Shown here in pieces: positions 17,283 through 25,798 of a stretch of 64,000 nucleotides of DNA. The notes under the pieces were generated by a model that had not been told where the DNA came from, made no database searches, and saw nothing but the letters and a program-made list of their open reading frames with translations. Made by a program: the position numbers and the translations under genes. Every line of letters starts with the position of its first letter. Positions within the stretch are counted from its first letter, which is position 1. Origin of the DNA: Streptomyces scopuliridis RB72 (GTDB lineage: Bacteria; Actinomycetota; Actinomycetes; Streptomycetales; Streptomycetaceae). Location: positions 106,100 through 170,099 of the forward strand of contig NZ_JOEI01000011.1 of NCBI RefSeq assembly GCF_000718095.1. Direction: 5' to 3'.

Positions 17283-17906
17283 CTACTCCTCCGTCTCGGT
17301 CTCTCGTACATCGAGGTGCTTGGCCAGTCGTCTGCGGGCGTGCCGTACATGGGACCGTACGGTGGCGACCTCGATGCCCATGTACTCCGCGACCTCCTCG
17401 TCCGGGACCTGGAGGACGTAACGCAGCACGACCACGTCGTACTGCCGCTCGGGAAGCCGGGAGATGGCCCCGTACAGCCTCATCTCCCGCTGCAGCACCT
17501 CGAATTGATCGCGCTTCTCGATGTTGAGGAGCTTGCGGACCGCTGCGTGGAAGGCGGCGGTGTCGACCAGCGCCGGTTCCCTGGCGTGGTCGTCCAGCCA
17601 CCACGCCACCTCCTCCTTGAGGAGCGCCCACGCGTACCGGGCCACCGATTCCTGGGTCAGCACATGCGGCCAGTGCTCCAGCAGCCGGGCGCAGGTGGTG
17701 TCGACCACGGTCTCGGCGGCGGCGCGACCGCCCACCTGCGTATGGGCGTAGCGCAGCCACAGCGTGTGGTGGCGCGCGTCGAACGCGTCGAAGGTCAGCG
17801 CCAGCCGGTGGACCGTCCCGTCCGGGGGGTCCGGAAGGCCGCGGTCGTCCACGCCCTGAGCGCCGTGGGAGACGCGGACCACCGGACGTTCCGGATCGAC
17901 GTGCAC
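17283..17906 (-). CDS. Sigma-70 family (ECF-like) RNA polymerase sigma factor
   Basis: A 207-residue protein with clear sigma region 4 at about 147-200: ISRLPERQYDVVVLRYVLQ then EEVAEYMGIEVATVRSHVRHARRRLAKHL, the helix-turn-helix that binds the -35 element. The N-terminal half should hold region 2 but is divergent (FDARHHTLWLRYAHTQVG). Starts with GTG. It is the first gene of a coupled pair with a 240-residue hypothetical protein. A 16-bp inverted repeat 54 bp upstream could be a control site. Promoter specificity is not predictable. Confidence 0.85.
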   Translation of the reverse strand: MHVDPERPVVRVSHGAQGVDDRGLPDPPDGTVHRLALTFDAFDARHHTLWLRYAHTQVGGRAAAETVVDTTCARLLEHWPHVLTQESVARYAWALLKEEVAWWLDDHAREPALVDTAAFHAAVRKLLNIEKRDQFEVLQREMRLYGAISRLPERQYDVVVLRYVLQVPDEEVAEYMGIEVATVRSHVRHARRRLAKHLDVRETETEE

Positions 17907-17959
17907 ACATGCCCCGTTCCCTGGACACCGCGCCGCTCCACGGCGGAGGGCGCCGGTGC

Positions 17960-17975
17960 GAGAGGTGTGCCTCTC
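17960..17975. promoter_or_regulatory. Inverted repeat upstream of the sigma-factor gene
   Basis: GAGAGG-TGTG-CCTCTC, perfect 6-bp arms around 4 bp, 54 bp before the sigma-factor start. It could be an operator or a leader hairpin. Confidence 0.35.
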
Positions 17976-18030
17976 TTCACCTGTCAGCCAACCGGATGAG
18001 CGCCGTCAACGTGCGGCACACACCCCGGGG

Positions 18031-18057
18031 TTTACTCGCGGACAGTCATCATATGAT
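18031..18057 (+). promoter_or_regulatory. Candidate promoter and AT-rich palindrome before the DUF574 gene
   Basis: TTTACT (18031-18036) and TATGAT (18052-18057), spacing 15. The -10 lies within ATCATATGAT, a perfect 10-bp palindrome that stands out in this GC-rich DNA. The methyltransferase start is about 170 bp downstream. Confidence 0.35.
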
Positions 18058-18228
18058 TACTGGGCCGTAGGGTGGGTGGTGTTTCCGTATCGTTCCGCCG
18101 TCCCATGCGCCCGGCCCTCCCTCATATGGCCCGCCCGTCAGGACAGTTGGGCCATCTCGTACGGTTGTCCGCATGCGGCGGTGGGAAGTCACCGACTGTC
18201 AGCCGGCGATGAGAACGGGGGTCGCGCG

Positions 18229-19038
18229 ATGGGCGACAACGGTGCGGTGGATCTTGAACTGGACCGGGCGCATTCCGCCCGGATGTACGACTACTACCTG
18301 GGCGGGACGACCAACTTCCCCGCGGACCGCGAGGCCGCCGCGAGGGCCATTTCCGCCTTCCCCTCCATTCTCTCCACCGCCCGGATCAACCGGCGCTTCA
18401 TGCACCGCTCCGTCCGCTTCCTCGCGCGGCGGGGCATGCGGCAGTTCCTCGACATCGGCACCGGAATCCCCACCTCCCCGAACCTCCACGAGGTCGCCCA
18501 GCGTGAGGTCCCGGAGGCACACATCGTCTACACGGACAACGATCCGATCGTGCTGGCCCACGCCCGCGCGCTGCTGCACAGCCATCCCGCGGGACGCACC
18601 GCGTACGCGGAGGCCGATGTCACCGACCCCGAGGGCCTGTTGGCCGCCGAGGAGATACGCGCGACGCTCGACTTCACCCGCCCCATAGCGCTCAGCCTCA
18701 ACGCGCTGCTCCACTTCGTCACCGACGAGCACGACGCCCATGACATCGTCGAACGCCTCAAGTCCGCGCTGCCGTCCGGCTCCACGCTCGCCATCGCGCA
18801 TGTCACCACCGAGTTCGACCCCGAGGGCATCGCGCGGCTCACCACCGCCTACCGCGCCGCGGGCACGCCGGGACAGGCACGCACCCGCGAGGAGATCGCC
18901 CGCTTCTTCGCCGGCTGGCAGCTGCTCGACCCGGGGATCACGCCCTCGCACGAGTGGCACCCCGACCCCCACGAGCGGAGCGGGAACGTCACCAACAAGG
19001 AAGCCGCCTGCTACGTCGGCGTGGCGCGCAAACCCTGA
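18229..19038 (+). CDS. SAM-dependent methyltransferase, DUF574 family
   Basis: A 269-residue protein of the actinobacterial DUF574 (Methyltransf_19) family. The N-terminus has the family signature ARMYDYYLGGTTNFPADREAA. Glycine motif I is FLDIGTGIPTSPNLHEVA, the acidic residue of motif II lies in HIVYTDNDPIVLAHA, and ALSLNALLHFVTD is motif IV. ATG at 18229 with GGGGG upstream; a longer frame reaches 17956 but has no start support. Family members methylate unknown, perhaps small-molecule, substrates and are numerous in Streptomyces. The 3' end overlaps the convergent ion-channel gene by 28 bp. Confidence 0.88.
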   Translation: MGDNGAVDLELDRAHSARMYDYYLGGTTNFPADREAAARAISAFPSILSTARINRRFMHRSVRFLARRGMRQFLDIGTGIPTSPNLHEVAQREVPEAHIVYTDNDPIVLAHARALLHSHPAGRTAYAEADVTDPEGLLAAEEIRATLDFTRPIALSLNALLHFVTDEHDAHDIVERLKSALPSGSTLAIAHVTTEFDPEGIARLTTAYRAAGTPGQARTREEIARFFAGWQLLDPGITPSHEWHPDPHERSGNVTNKEAACYVGVARKP

Positions 19039-19940
19039 CCGCCAGCCGGCGCCGCGCGGTGGTGCCCGTCGCTCTCGCTGCTCGCCACCGCGAGTCCGGC
19101 CTCGACCTCGTCCAGCGCGCGGCGCGCGGCGGCTATCCGGGCGAGCAGCACCGCCCGTGACTCGTCCATGGCCGGTGTCACCGGTACGGCAGGTCTCTCG
19201 CGGGTCCGCTCGTCCTCCAGTTCACGTGCCTCCTCAAGGGAGTTGATGACGACCCCGATCAGCAGATTGACGAGCAGGAACGATCCGAGCAGCACGAACG
19301 AGGCGAAGTAGACGATCGCCCAGCGGGAGATCTCCAGGCCGCCCCGGACCGCGTCCCCCAGACCGTCGAGCGTGATCAGCAGAAAGAGTGTGAGGGCCGC
19401 GCGGCCCAGTGAACCGTAGTGTTCCGGGTCGGCCGCGGCGAAGAAGACCCAGCCGAGCATGGCGTACACATACAGCAGCAGCGCACCGATCAGAACGAAG
19501 CTCAGCGTGCCCGGCAGGCTCTTGCCGACGGCGACGATGACGATACGCAGCTGGGGCAGGAAGCGCGCGGCGCGCAGCACGCGCGCGAGCCGGAGCAGCC
19601 GCAGGACGGTGGCGTTCTCGCGGGCGAAGGGCGTGAGGGCGAGCCCCACGACCACCAGGTCGAAGACGTTCCACGGATCGCGGAAGAAGTCCTTCGGGCG
19701 CTCCGCGTAAGTGGCCGCGCGCAGCAGGATCTCCGAGGCGAAGGCGGCGAGGAAGAGATGCTCGGCGGCCTTCAGCTCCCCGCGCCACTGGTCGACCGCG
19801 CCGGTGTAGGTCTCGATGCCGAGCAGGACGGCGTTGCCGATGATGAGGCAGAACACCGCGGTGTTGAAACCGCCGGACTCCACGATGCGCCGGCTGCGGT
19901 CGGCGAGAGCCCGCTGTAACCGGCTCGTCCCGTCGGACAT
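19011..19940 (-). CDS. Six-helix voltage-gated cation channel (bacterial Nav-like)
   Basis: A 309-residue ion transporter. Six helices S1-S6 lie between about residues 20 and 235. S4 (VLRLLRLARVLRAARFLPQLR) has regularly spaced arginines, the voltage sensor. The pore reads LFLLITLDGLGDAV; bacterial sodium channels usually have TLESW here, so the filter is unusual. After S6 (NLLIGVVINSLEEA) a charged helix near 275-300 can form the tetrameric coiled coil. The ATG at 19940 is preferred because the upstream frame is a repetitive non-coding stretch. Overlaps the DUF574 gene tail-to-tail by 28 bp. Confidence 0.87.
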   Translation of the reverse strand: MSDGTSRLQRALADRSRRIVESGGFNTAVFCLIIGNAVLLGIETYTGAVDQWRGELKAAEHLFLAAFASEILLRAATYAERPKDFFRDPWNVFDLVVVGLALTPFARENATVLRLLRLARVLRAARFLPQLRIVIVAVGKSLPGTLSFVLIGALLLYVYAMLGWVFFAAADPEHYGSLGRAALTLFLLITLDGLGDAVRGGLEISRWAIVYFASFVLLGSFLLVNLLIGVVINSLEEARELEDERTRERPAVPVTPAMDESRAVLLARIAAARRALDEVEAGLAVASSESDGHHRAAPAGGQGLRATPT

Positions 19941-19963
19941 CAGATGAACCCATTCCCCATACG

Positions 19964-20032
19964 GAAGCTGATACAGACACGGATACAGAAGCTGATGAAG
20001 ATGAAGCTGATACGGACACGGATGAAGCTGAT
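19964..20032. repeat. GAAGCTGAT repeats upstream of the ion-channel gene
   Basis: GAAGCTGAT occurs at 19964, 19988, 20003 and 20024, separated by ACAGACACGGAT/ACGGACACGGAT-type spacers. The stretch is markedly less G+C-rich than the rest and lies directly before the channel start, so it would be its leader or promoter region. Confidence 0.85.
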
Positions 20033-20044
20033 GCGGACAGGGAA

Positions 20045-20076
20045 GCGGCCGGTGCCCGGGGCGGGGCACCGGCCGC
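20045..20076 (-). terminator. Terminator after the CNNM/CorC operon
   Basis: Perfect 13-bp arms (20045-20057 and 20064-20076) with a 6-nt loop, 16 bp after the stop of the second gene of the operon. It separates that operon from the ion-channel gene. Confidence 0.8.
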
Positions 20077-20091
20077 TCGTCCACCGCGCGG

Positions 20092-21123
20092 CTACGCGGC
20101 GGTCGGTGAGCCGGCCGCGGGGCCGACCAGTTCCTCCAGGACGTCTTCCATGGTGACGAAGCCGATGACGGTCCCCTTGTCACCGCTGACCGCGGCGAGA
20201 TGGGTACCGGCGGCGCGCATGGCCGTCATGGTGTCGTCGAGCGGAGTGTCGATCTCCACCCTGATCACCGTGTGCAGCGCGCTGCGCGGGAACGGCAGGG
20301 TCCGCTCGCCCGCACCGAGGGCGTCCTTGATGTGCAGATAGCCGAGGATCGTGTTGTCGGGTCCGGTGACCGGCAGCCGTGAGAAGCCGGAGGACGCCGC
20401 GGCACGCTCCAGCTGCTGCGGAGTGGTCTGATGGTCGACGGTGATCATCCGGTTGAGCGGGACCATCACCTCACCCACCGGACGCGTGCCCAGCTCCAGG
20501 GCGTCGCGCAGCCGCTCGCCGTCCGCGGGGTCCAGCAGCCCCGCCTCGCTGGAGTCCTTGACCAGACGGGCGAGTTCGTCGTCGGTGAAGACCGACGCGA
20601 CCTCGTCCTTGGGCTCGACCTTCAGCAGCCGCAGGATGGCGTTGGCGAACGCGTTGATCCCGAAGATCACCGGGCGCAGCGCCCGGGTCAGCCCGACCAG
20701 GGCGGGCCCCAGCGCGAGCGCGGTCGGGGCCGGCGCGGCCAGCGCGATGTTCTTCGGCACCATCTCGCCGATCAGCATGTGCAGATACGTCGCCAGCGTC
20801 AGCGCGATCACGAACGCGATCGGATGGATCAGCGCCTCCGGCACACCGATCGCCTCGAACGGCGGCTCCAGCAGATGGGCGATCGCCGGTTCGGCGACGG
20901 CGCCCAGCACCAGCGAGGAGATGGTGATACCCAGCTGAGCCGTGGCCATGGCCGCGGACAGATGCTCCAGGCCCCACAGGGTGCTCTTCGCCCGGCGGCT
21001 GCCCTTGATCGCCAGGGGCTCGATCTGGCTGCGCCGTACGGAGATCAGCGCGAATTCCGCGCCGACGAAGAACGCGTTGGTGAACAGGGTGAGCACGCCG
21101 ATGGCGAGCTGCAGGCCGGTCAT
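20092..21123 (-). CDS. CNNM/hemolysin-family membrane protein with CBS pair
   Basis: A 343-residue protein: DUF21 transmembrane domain at about 1-170 (LTLFTNAFFVGAEFALISVRRSQ, then YLHMLIGEMVPKNIAL), followed by a CBS pair at about 205-335 (VMVPLNRM, LPVTGPDNTILGYLHIKDAL, GFVTMEDVLEELVG). The C-terminal CorC/HlyC domain of the longer paralogue is absent. The family is linked to magnesium or cobalt transport and is often misnamed hemolysin. The start overlaps the stop of the upstream paralogue by 4 bp, so the two probably form a complex or act together. Confidence 0.9.
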   Translation of the reverse strand: MTGLQLAIGVLTLFTNAFFVGAEFALISVRRSQIEPLAIKGSRRAKSTLWGLEHLSAAMATAQLGITISSLVLGAVAEPAIAHLLEPPFEAIGVPEALIHPIAFVIALTLATYLHMLIGEMVPKNIALAAPAPTALALGPALVGLTRALRPVIFGINAFANAILRLLKVEPKDEVASVFTDDELARLVKDSSEAGLLDPADGERLRDALELGTRPVGEVMVPLNRMITVDHQTTPQQLERAAASSGFSRLPVTGPDNTILGYLHIKDALGAGERTLPFPRSALHTVIRVEIDTPLDDTMTAMRAAGTHLAAVSGDKGTVIGFVTMEDVLEELVGPAAGSPTAA

Positions 21124-22454
21124 CGGTTCTCCTCCGCGAGCTGGGCGGCCGGGGCGGGTGCGGTGATCCTCACCCGGTCGGCCCGGTGGTGCTCGATCCG
21201 CAGGACCGCGAACTGCCAGCCCTCGATCTCCAGCGTGTCGGTCAGCACGGGCAGCCGCTCCAGCCGGGTCGCGAGCAGCCCGGCCAGCGTCTCGTACGGG
21301 CCTTCCGGCGCGCCGAAGCCGATCTCTTCGAGCTGGTCGAGACGGACACTGCCGTCCGCCTCCCAGACGCGGCGGCCATCGGCGGTCGGCCGGCCCGGTG
21401 CCAGGTCGGGCGTCTCGTCGGGGTCGTGCTCGTCACGTACCTCGCCGATGACCTCCTCGACGATGTCCTCCACGGTGGCGACGCCGGCGGTGCCGCCGTA
21501 CTCGTCTATGACCACGGCCATCGTCCGTGACTCGCGCAGGCGCCGCAGCAGCCGGTCCACCGGAAGGGAGTCCGGGACGAGCAGCGGGCTGGTGGCCAGC
21601 TCGGTCACGAGGGTGTCGTCGCGCTTGCTCTCGTCCAGGGCGAGGACATCGCGGATATGGATGGTGCCGATCACCTCGTCGAGGCTGTCGCGGTAGACCG
21701 GGAAGCGGGACAGGCCGGTGGCCAGCGTCAGGTTCGCCGCGTCCGTGGCGGTGGCATGGGCCTCCAGGGCCCGTACGTCCACGCGCGGCGTCATCACGTT
21801 CTCCGCGTTCAGGTCGGCCAGATGCAGGGTCCTTACGAACAGCTCGGCGGAATCCGCCTCTATGGCGCCCTCCCGGGCCGAGTGCCGCGCCAGGGCGACC
21901 AGTTCCTCGGGGGTACGGGCGGAGGCCAACTCTTCGGCGGGCTCCAGCCCGAAGCGGCGTACCAGACGGTTCGCGGTGTTGTTGAGATGCCGGATCAGCG
22001 GGCCGAAAGCGGCGGTGAACCCGCGCTGCGGCCCGGCCACGACCTTGGCGACCGCGAGCGGGCTGGAGATCGCCCAGTTCTTCGGGACCAGCTCGCCGAT
22101 GACCATCAGCACGACGGTGGACATGGCGACGCCCAGCAGCGTGGCGACGGTGGACACCGCGCCCGTCGGCAGGCCGACCGCTTCCAGCGGGCCGCGCAGG
22201 AGCACGGCCAGGGACGGTTCGGCGAGCATGCCGATGACCAGTGAGGTCACCGTGATGCCCAGCTGGGCGCCGGAGAGCTGGAAGGTCAGCCGCTTGGCCG
22301 CCGCCAGCGCGCTCGCGGCGCCACGCTCACCGGCGGCGGCGGCGCGTTCCAGCTCGCCGCGCTCGATGGTGGTCAGGGAGAACTCGGCCGCGACGAACAC
22401 CGCACAGGCGAGGGTGAGCGCGAGGGCGAGGAGCAACAGAAGCACTTCGGTCAC
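21120..22454 (-). CDS. CNNM/CorC-family membrane protein with CBS pair and CorC domain
   Basis: A 444-residue protein. DUF21 membrane domain at about 1-190 with VMVIGELVPKNWAIS, CBS pair at about 215-345 (VMTPRVDVRAL, GTIHIRDVLAL, AVVIDEYGGTAGVATVEDIVEEVIGEV), then a CorC_HlyC domain at about 355-435. GTG start with GGAGGTGG nine bases upstream. The family is implicated in Mg2+/Co2+ efflux. First gene of a two-gene operon with a shorter paralogue lacking the last domain; the operon ends at a strong hairpin. Confidence 0.92.
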   Translation of the reverse strand: MTEVLLLLLALALTLACAVFVAAEFSLTTIERGELERAAAAGERGAASALAAAKRLTFQLSGAQLGITVTSLVIGMLAEPSLAVLLRGPLEAVGLPTGAVSTVATLLGVAMSTVVLMVIGELVPKNWAISSPLAVAKVVAGPQRGFTAAFGPLIRHLNNTANRLVRRFGLEPAEELASARTPEELVALARHSAREGAIEADSAELFVRTLHLADLNAENVMTPRVDVRALEAHATATDAANLTLATGLSRFPVYRDSLDEVIGTIHIRDVLALDESKRDDTLVTELATSPLLVPDSLPVDRLLRRLRESRTMAVVIDEYGGTAGVATVEDIVEEVIGEVRDEHDPDETPDLAPGRPTADGRRVWEADGSVRLDQLEEIGFGAPEGPYETLAGLLATRLERLPVLTDTLEIEGWQFAVLRIEHHRADRVRITAPAPAAQLAEENR

Positions 22455-22558
22455 CGTGCCACCTCCGGTCCATCGCTCGACGGGACGGGGACGGCACGGC
22501 TCGTACTGGGAGGCTCACCCATTGCGGGACCGCAGCTCCTTCTCGGGTCAGGTGGTAG

Positions 22559-22580
22559 GGACGGGGTGGGCACCCCGTCC
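22559..22580 (-). terminator. Short hairpin terminator after the LCP gene
   Basis: GGACGGGGTG and CACCCCGTCC, perfect complementary arms around 2 bp (effective loop 4), about 80 bp beyond the LCP stop. The rest of the gap to the CorC gene holds no gene. Confidence 0.6.
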
Positions 22581-22660
22581 AGCAATAGTAAAGGATTCGC
22601 AAAGCAGCGCAATGTTGTGTCCGACTCACGACATCGCTCAGATCATCGGACCGCATCGCG

Positions 22661-24067
22661 TCATCGGACGGCGTCGAAATCCTTGCCCACGGTCAGTGTC
22701 ACCACTCCCGGGGCGGCCCCCGCGTCCTCCCGGGCGACGCTGCCCGGCAGCCGTGAGGCCAGCACCTCGGCCGGTCCCGCCTGGTCCTGCGGATAACCGA
22801 CCGTGGTCTTCTTGGTGTCCTCCGGCGCGTTCCCGACCCCGACGATCGTGAATCCGGCCGACCGCAGCGTCTCCGCGACCTTCGCGCCCCGGCCCGTCGT
22901 GCCGGAGCCGTTGAGGACCTGGACCCGCACCGTATGGGCGTAGACCGGGCTCTTCGCGTCTGCTTCCAGCTTCTCCTTGTCGACCTCGGTGTCCTTCGCC
23001 AGGGAGGCGAACAACTCCGCCGCCTGCGGATACTGCCAGACGACGTTCGCCCTGTCGGTCGGCACATCGGCCTCCCGCGCGTAGTTGGGCACTGTCAGGA
23101 ACGTCAGCCGGTCGGTGGGGATTCCCTTGACCTCGGACGCGAGACCGGACAGCGGCTTGATGCCCGCCAGCGCCTTGTCCGTGGTCAGTGACTTCGTCGC
23201 CGAGTCCAGGAACCCGTACAGCGCGTTCGGGCTGGTCAGCTTCTCCTGGGCCTTGGCGGCCAGGGCCTCCATGAACTCCTGCTGCCGGCCGATACGCCCC
23301 AGATCGGAGCCGTCCCCGACGCTGTAGCGCGTCCGTACGTACCCGAGGGCCTCCTCGTCCTTGACCGTCTGGCACCCGGCGTCCAGGTCGAGATGGGCCT
23401 TCTCGTCGTGGATGGCGGTCTCGGGGCAGACCTCGATGCCGTCCAGCGCGTTGACCATGCCCTTGAAGCCCTGGAAGTCGACGGACATGAAGTGGTCCAT
23501 GCGCAGACCGGTGTTCTGTTCCACCGTCCGGATGGTGCAGGCGGCGGCGCCGGACACCTCGCCCGACGTACCGCCGATGGCGAACGCCTCATTGATCTTG
23601 AACTTGTGCGGCGCGGACTTGCTGCCGTCCCCCTTGTCGCAGGACGGTATGTCCACCCACGAGTCGCGGGGGAGCGAGACGACCGTGGCCCACTTACGGT
23701 CGGCGGACACATGCAGGACCATCAGCGTGTCCGACTGCATGGTGGTCAGGCCCTTGCCGTACTTCGCGTTGTCGCCGCCCCGCGAGTCGGACCCCACCAC
23801 GAGGATGTTCTTCGACCCCGGGCTCAGATTGACCGGCCGGCCGCCGCCGATCTTGTTGTCCACGTCGGCGGAGTGGATATTGCCGTTGAGGTCCTGGTAG
23901 ATCCAGGCCGCCGCACCGGAGACCCCGATGAGCACCACGGCCAGTGCCCCGCCCGACCAGACGGCTATTCGGCCCCGCCGGGTCAGTCGGGCCCGGCCCG
24001 CCCTCCGGCCGCCGCGGTGACCCCCGCCCGCGGAGCGGCCCCGCCGCCCGCTGGATTCCCTGCCCAC
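22661..24067 (-). CDS. LytR-CpsA-Psr (LCP) cell-wall polymer ligase
   Basis: A 468-residue type II membrane protein. An Arg/Gly-rich cytoplasmic tail (1-34) precedes one helix (about 35-56). The extracytoplasmic LCP domain (about 87-270) shows NILVVGSDSRGG, SDTLMVLHV and SLPRDSW, the family's pyrophosphate/Mg-binding elements. A LytR_C domain closes the chain (about 365-465). The GTG at 24067 is chosen because GGAGGA lies 5 bp upstream. LCP enzymes transfer wall polymers from undecaprenyl-pyrophosphate carriers to peptidoglycan. A BlaI-type palindrome lies 86-99 bp upstream, so it may be repressed by BlaI. Confidence 0.93.
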   Translation of the reverse strand: MGRESSGRRGRSAGGGHRGGRRAGRARLTRRGRIAVWSGGALAVVLIGVSGAAAWIYQDLNGNIHSADVDNKIGGGRPVNLSPGSKNILVVGSDSRGGDNAKYGKGLTTMQSDTLMVLHVSADRKWATVVSLPRDSWVDIPSCDKGDGSKSAPHKFKINEAFAIGGTSGEVSGAAACTIRTVEQNTGLRMDHFMSVDFQGFKGMVNALDGIEVCPETAIHDEKAHLDLDAGCQTVKDEEALGYVRTRYSVGDGSDLGRIGRQQEFMEALAAKAQEKLTSPNALYGFLDSATKSLTTDKALAGIKPLSGLASEVKGIPTDRLTFLTVPNYAREADVPTDRANVVWQYPQAAELFASLAKDTEVDKEKLEADAKSPVYAHTVRVQVLNGSGTTGRGAKVAETLRSAGFTIVGVGNAPEDTKKTTVGYPQDQAGPAEVLASRLPGSVAREDAGAAPGVVTLTVGKDFDAVR

Positions 24068-24140
24068 GCTGATCCTCCGTGCCCCGTTACCGGCCGCCGT
24101 TCGTCCGGACGGACCGGTCATCGCCCCGTGCGACGGATGC

Positions 24141-24169
24141 ACTCTACTGGCTCTACAACTCTGTAGAAA
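24141..24169 (-). promoter_or_regulatory. BlaI-type operator and promoter of the LCP gene
   Basis: CTACAACTCTGTAG at 24153-24166 is a 14-bp palindrome with perfect CTACA/TGTAG arms. On the minus strand a -10-like TAGAGT (24141-24146) follows it, so the palindrome fills the -35/spacer region. The same element occurs before both blaI genes of this window. Confidence 0.65.
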
Positions 24170-24191
24170 CAACTGGGTGTTCCGCCGCCGT

Positions 24192-25172
24192 TCACAGCGG
24201 TGTGGCGGCTTCGAGGACGACGAAGAGCGCGAGGGCCGAGTTGAGGGCGGACAGCGTGGACGCGGCGGTTCCGGCGGCCGCCACGCAGGCGGCCATCCCC
24301 GCCCGGGTCAGTGCGGGCGGCCAGCTCCTGCGCGGCGGCACCGGACCGAGCAGGGCCGCCACCCGGCGCGGCACCGGGCCCGCCGAGGCGAACGCCGCCA
24401 GCCCCGGCGTCGCGACCCGGCGGGAGAACAGCGCGGCCTTGCCCACCGCGCGCGCCGTGATCCGCCGGTCGCCGGTGACCCGCGCCGCCTCCTCGTCCGC
24501 CCAGCGCTCCGTGCTGTATGTCACCGCGGCCCGCAGCGGCCGCAGGAAGGGGTTGGCGCAGCCGGCCAGCTGGACGGCGAGCAGTAGCCGGTGATGCCGT
24601 CCGGCCAGATGGGCGCGCTCATGGGCGAGCAGCGCCCGCCGCTCGGCCGCGTCCAGACAGGACAGCATGCCCGTGGAGACGACGATCCGGCCGGGGGAGC
24701 CGGGCAGCGCGTACGCGTAGGGCTGCTCATCGTCCAGGACGGCCACCTCGGAGCGGGGGTCAGAGCCGGAGCCGGAGCCGGCGTCGGGGCCTGATCCGGC
24801 ATCGGACCGGAGCCCTGCCAGCGCCCGGTGCGCGCGGAAACGGAAGCGCAGATGCCGCCGTACGGTCAGCGCACACGCCACGACCACAAGGCCCAGCGCG
24901 ACGATGGCGGCCTTGCCCGCGATCTCGTCGTACGGCACGGCCGCCCGTACCTCGGGATCGGACCAGCTGTCCGGGAGCGGATTCCCGGGCAGCTGCGCGG
25001 TGCCGACGACCACGAGCAGACCGAGACAGAACGTGCTGCACGCCGCCAGAACCACGGCGACGGAGGTCAGTAACACCGCGGCGTTGCGCGGATGCAGATG
25101 GTGCTCGGCCAGCCGCGCGATCGGCAGCGCGGTCAGCGGCAGGACGAGCGGCAGGAAGACGAAGACGCCCAT
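24192..25172 (-). CDS. M56-family membrane metalloprotease (BlaR1-like), no sensor domain
   Basis: A 326-residue membrane protease. Hydrophobic helices lie near 1-22, 34-57 and 85-105, the zinc motif HERAH near 183-187 with downstream acid residues (ERWADEEAARVTGD), and a last helix near 290-318. A Gly/Ser/Asp-rich low-complexity insert sits at about 124-142. In the BlaR1/MecR1 family this protease cleaves BlaI, but here there is no penicillin-binding C-terminal sensor, so the inducing signal is unknown. It starts 3 bp after the stop of the blaI gene and is surely co-expressed with it. Confidence 0.88.
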   Translation of the reverse strand: MGVFVFLPLVLPLTALPIARLAEHHLHPRNAAVLLTSVAVVLAACSTFCLGLLVVVGTAQLPGNPLPDSWSDPEVRAAVPYDEIAGKAAIVALGLVVVACALTVRRHLRFRFRAHRALAGLRSDAGSGPDAGSGSGSDPRSEVAVLDDEQPYAYALPGSPGRIVVSTGMLSCLDAAERRALLAHERAHLAGRHHRLLLAVQLAGCANPFLRPLRAAVTYSTERWADEEAARVTGDRRITARAVGKAALFSRRVATPGLAAFASAGPVPRRVAALLGPVPPRRSWPPALTRAGMAACVAAAGTAASTLSALNSALALFVVLEAATPL

Positions 25173-25175
25173 GGA

Positions 25176-25610
25176 TCAGCTTTCGGGACCGGGTTCGGAT
25201 CGGGGTTCGGGGCCGGCGTCCTTGAGCAGTGAGCGCAGCACCTGCTCGTCATGGGGGGACAGCGCCGACACGAAGCTGGAGAGCACCGCGTCGCGGTCGT
25301 CCCGCTCATCGAGCAGCCGCCGCATCCGCAGGGCCGTGAGGCCCGCCTCGTCCGCCACCGGCGTCCACAGGAAGGAGCGCCCCGACCGGCTGCGGGTCAC
25401 GGCCTGCTTGCCGAGGAGGCGCGTGAGGATGGTGATCACGGTGGTGTACGCCAGCTCCCCGTCGAGCCGTTCCTGCACCCAGGTCGCCGCCACGGGTGAG
25501 GTCGCCGAGCCCAGCACGGCCAGCACCTGGGCCTCCAGTTGGCCCTGGCCGCGTCTGCGGGTACGGGACGCCTGGTCCCGGTCGTCCCTGTTCCCGACGT
25601 TCCCGGCCAC
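25176..25610 (-). CDS. BlaI/MecI-family repressor, first copy
   Basis: A 144-residue winged-helix repressor. The frame continues upstream to 25700, but the GTG at 25610 has GGAGGAGG 7 bp before it and gives a normal family length. LEAQVLAVLGSATSPVAATWVQERL and AYTTVITILTRLLGKQAVTR form the DNA-binding winged helix; the C-terminal helices (LLDERDDRDAVLSSFVSAL) mediate dimerisation and hold the usual cleavage region. The tail is a low-complexity PEPRSEPGPES. Paired with an M56 protease downstream; a palindromic operator lies about 95 bp upstream, so autorepression is likely. Confidence 0.9.
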   Translation of the reverse strand: MAGNVGNRDDRDQASRTRRRGQGQLEAQVLAVLGSATSPVAATWVQERLDGELAYTTVITILTRLLGKQAVTRSRSGRSFLWTPVADEAGLTALRMRRLLDERDDRDAVLSSFVSALSPHDEQVLRSLLKDAGPEPRSEPGPES

Positions 25611-25703
25611 GAAATGGCCTCCTCCCACACCGCCGCCCCAGCCGCCCTGGGGCCGGGGCATCCTAACCAGCTCTTCGCGGCGCACCTTTACGGCGGCCAA
25701 CTT

Positions 25704-25717
25704 CTACAGTGTTGTAG
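25704..25717. promoter_or_regulatory. BlaI-type operator between blaI and terD
   Basis: CTACAGTGTTGTAG, perfect CTACA/TGTAG arms. It lies about 94 bp before the blaI start and 82 bp before the divergent terD start, so it can serve both. TACGAT at 25721-25726 is a possible -10 for terD immediately next to it. Confidence 0.65.
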
Positions 25718-25798
25718 ATTTACGATGGTGCCACACGGCACCGCGTCGCGCCGGGACGTCCGGCGTGCCCGGTTCCGGGACAGAGGAAGGGAAGCAAT

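Noticed and set aside
15060..17999. 979-codon plus-strand frame spanning three minus-strand genes
   Set aside because: Runs through several identified genes and terminators, low-complexity sequence, no ribosome site.
24758..24800. Short GGAGCC/GGCGTC tandem repeats
   Set aside because: They code for the Gly/Ser/Asp insert of the M56 protein and need no separate explanation.
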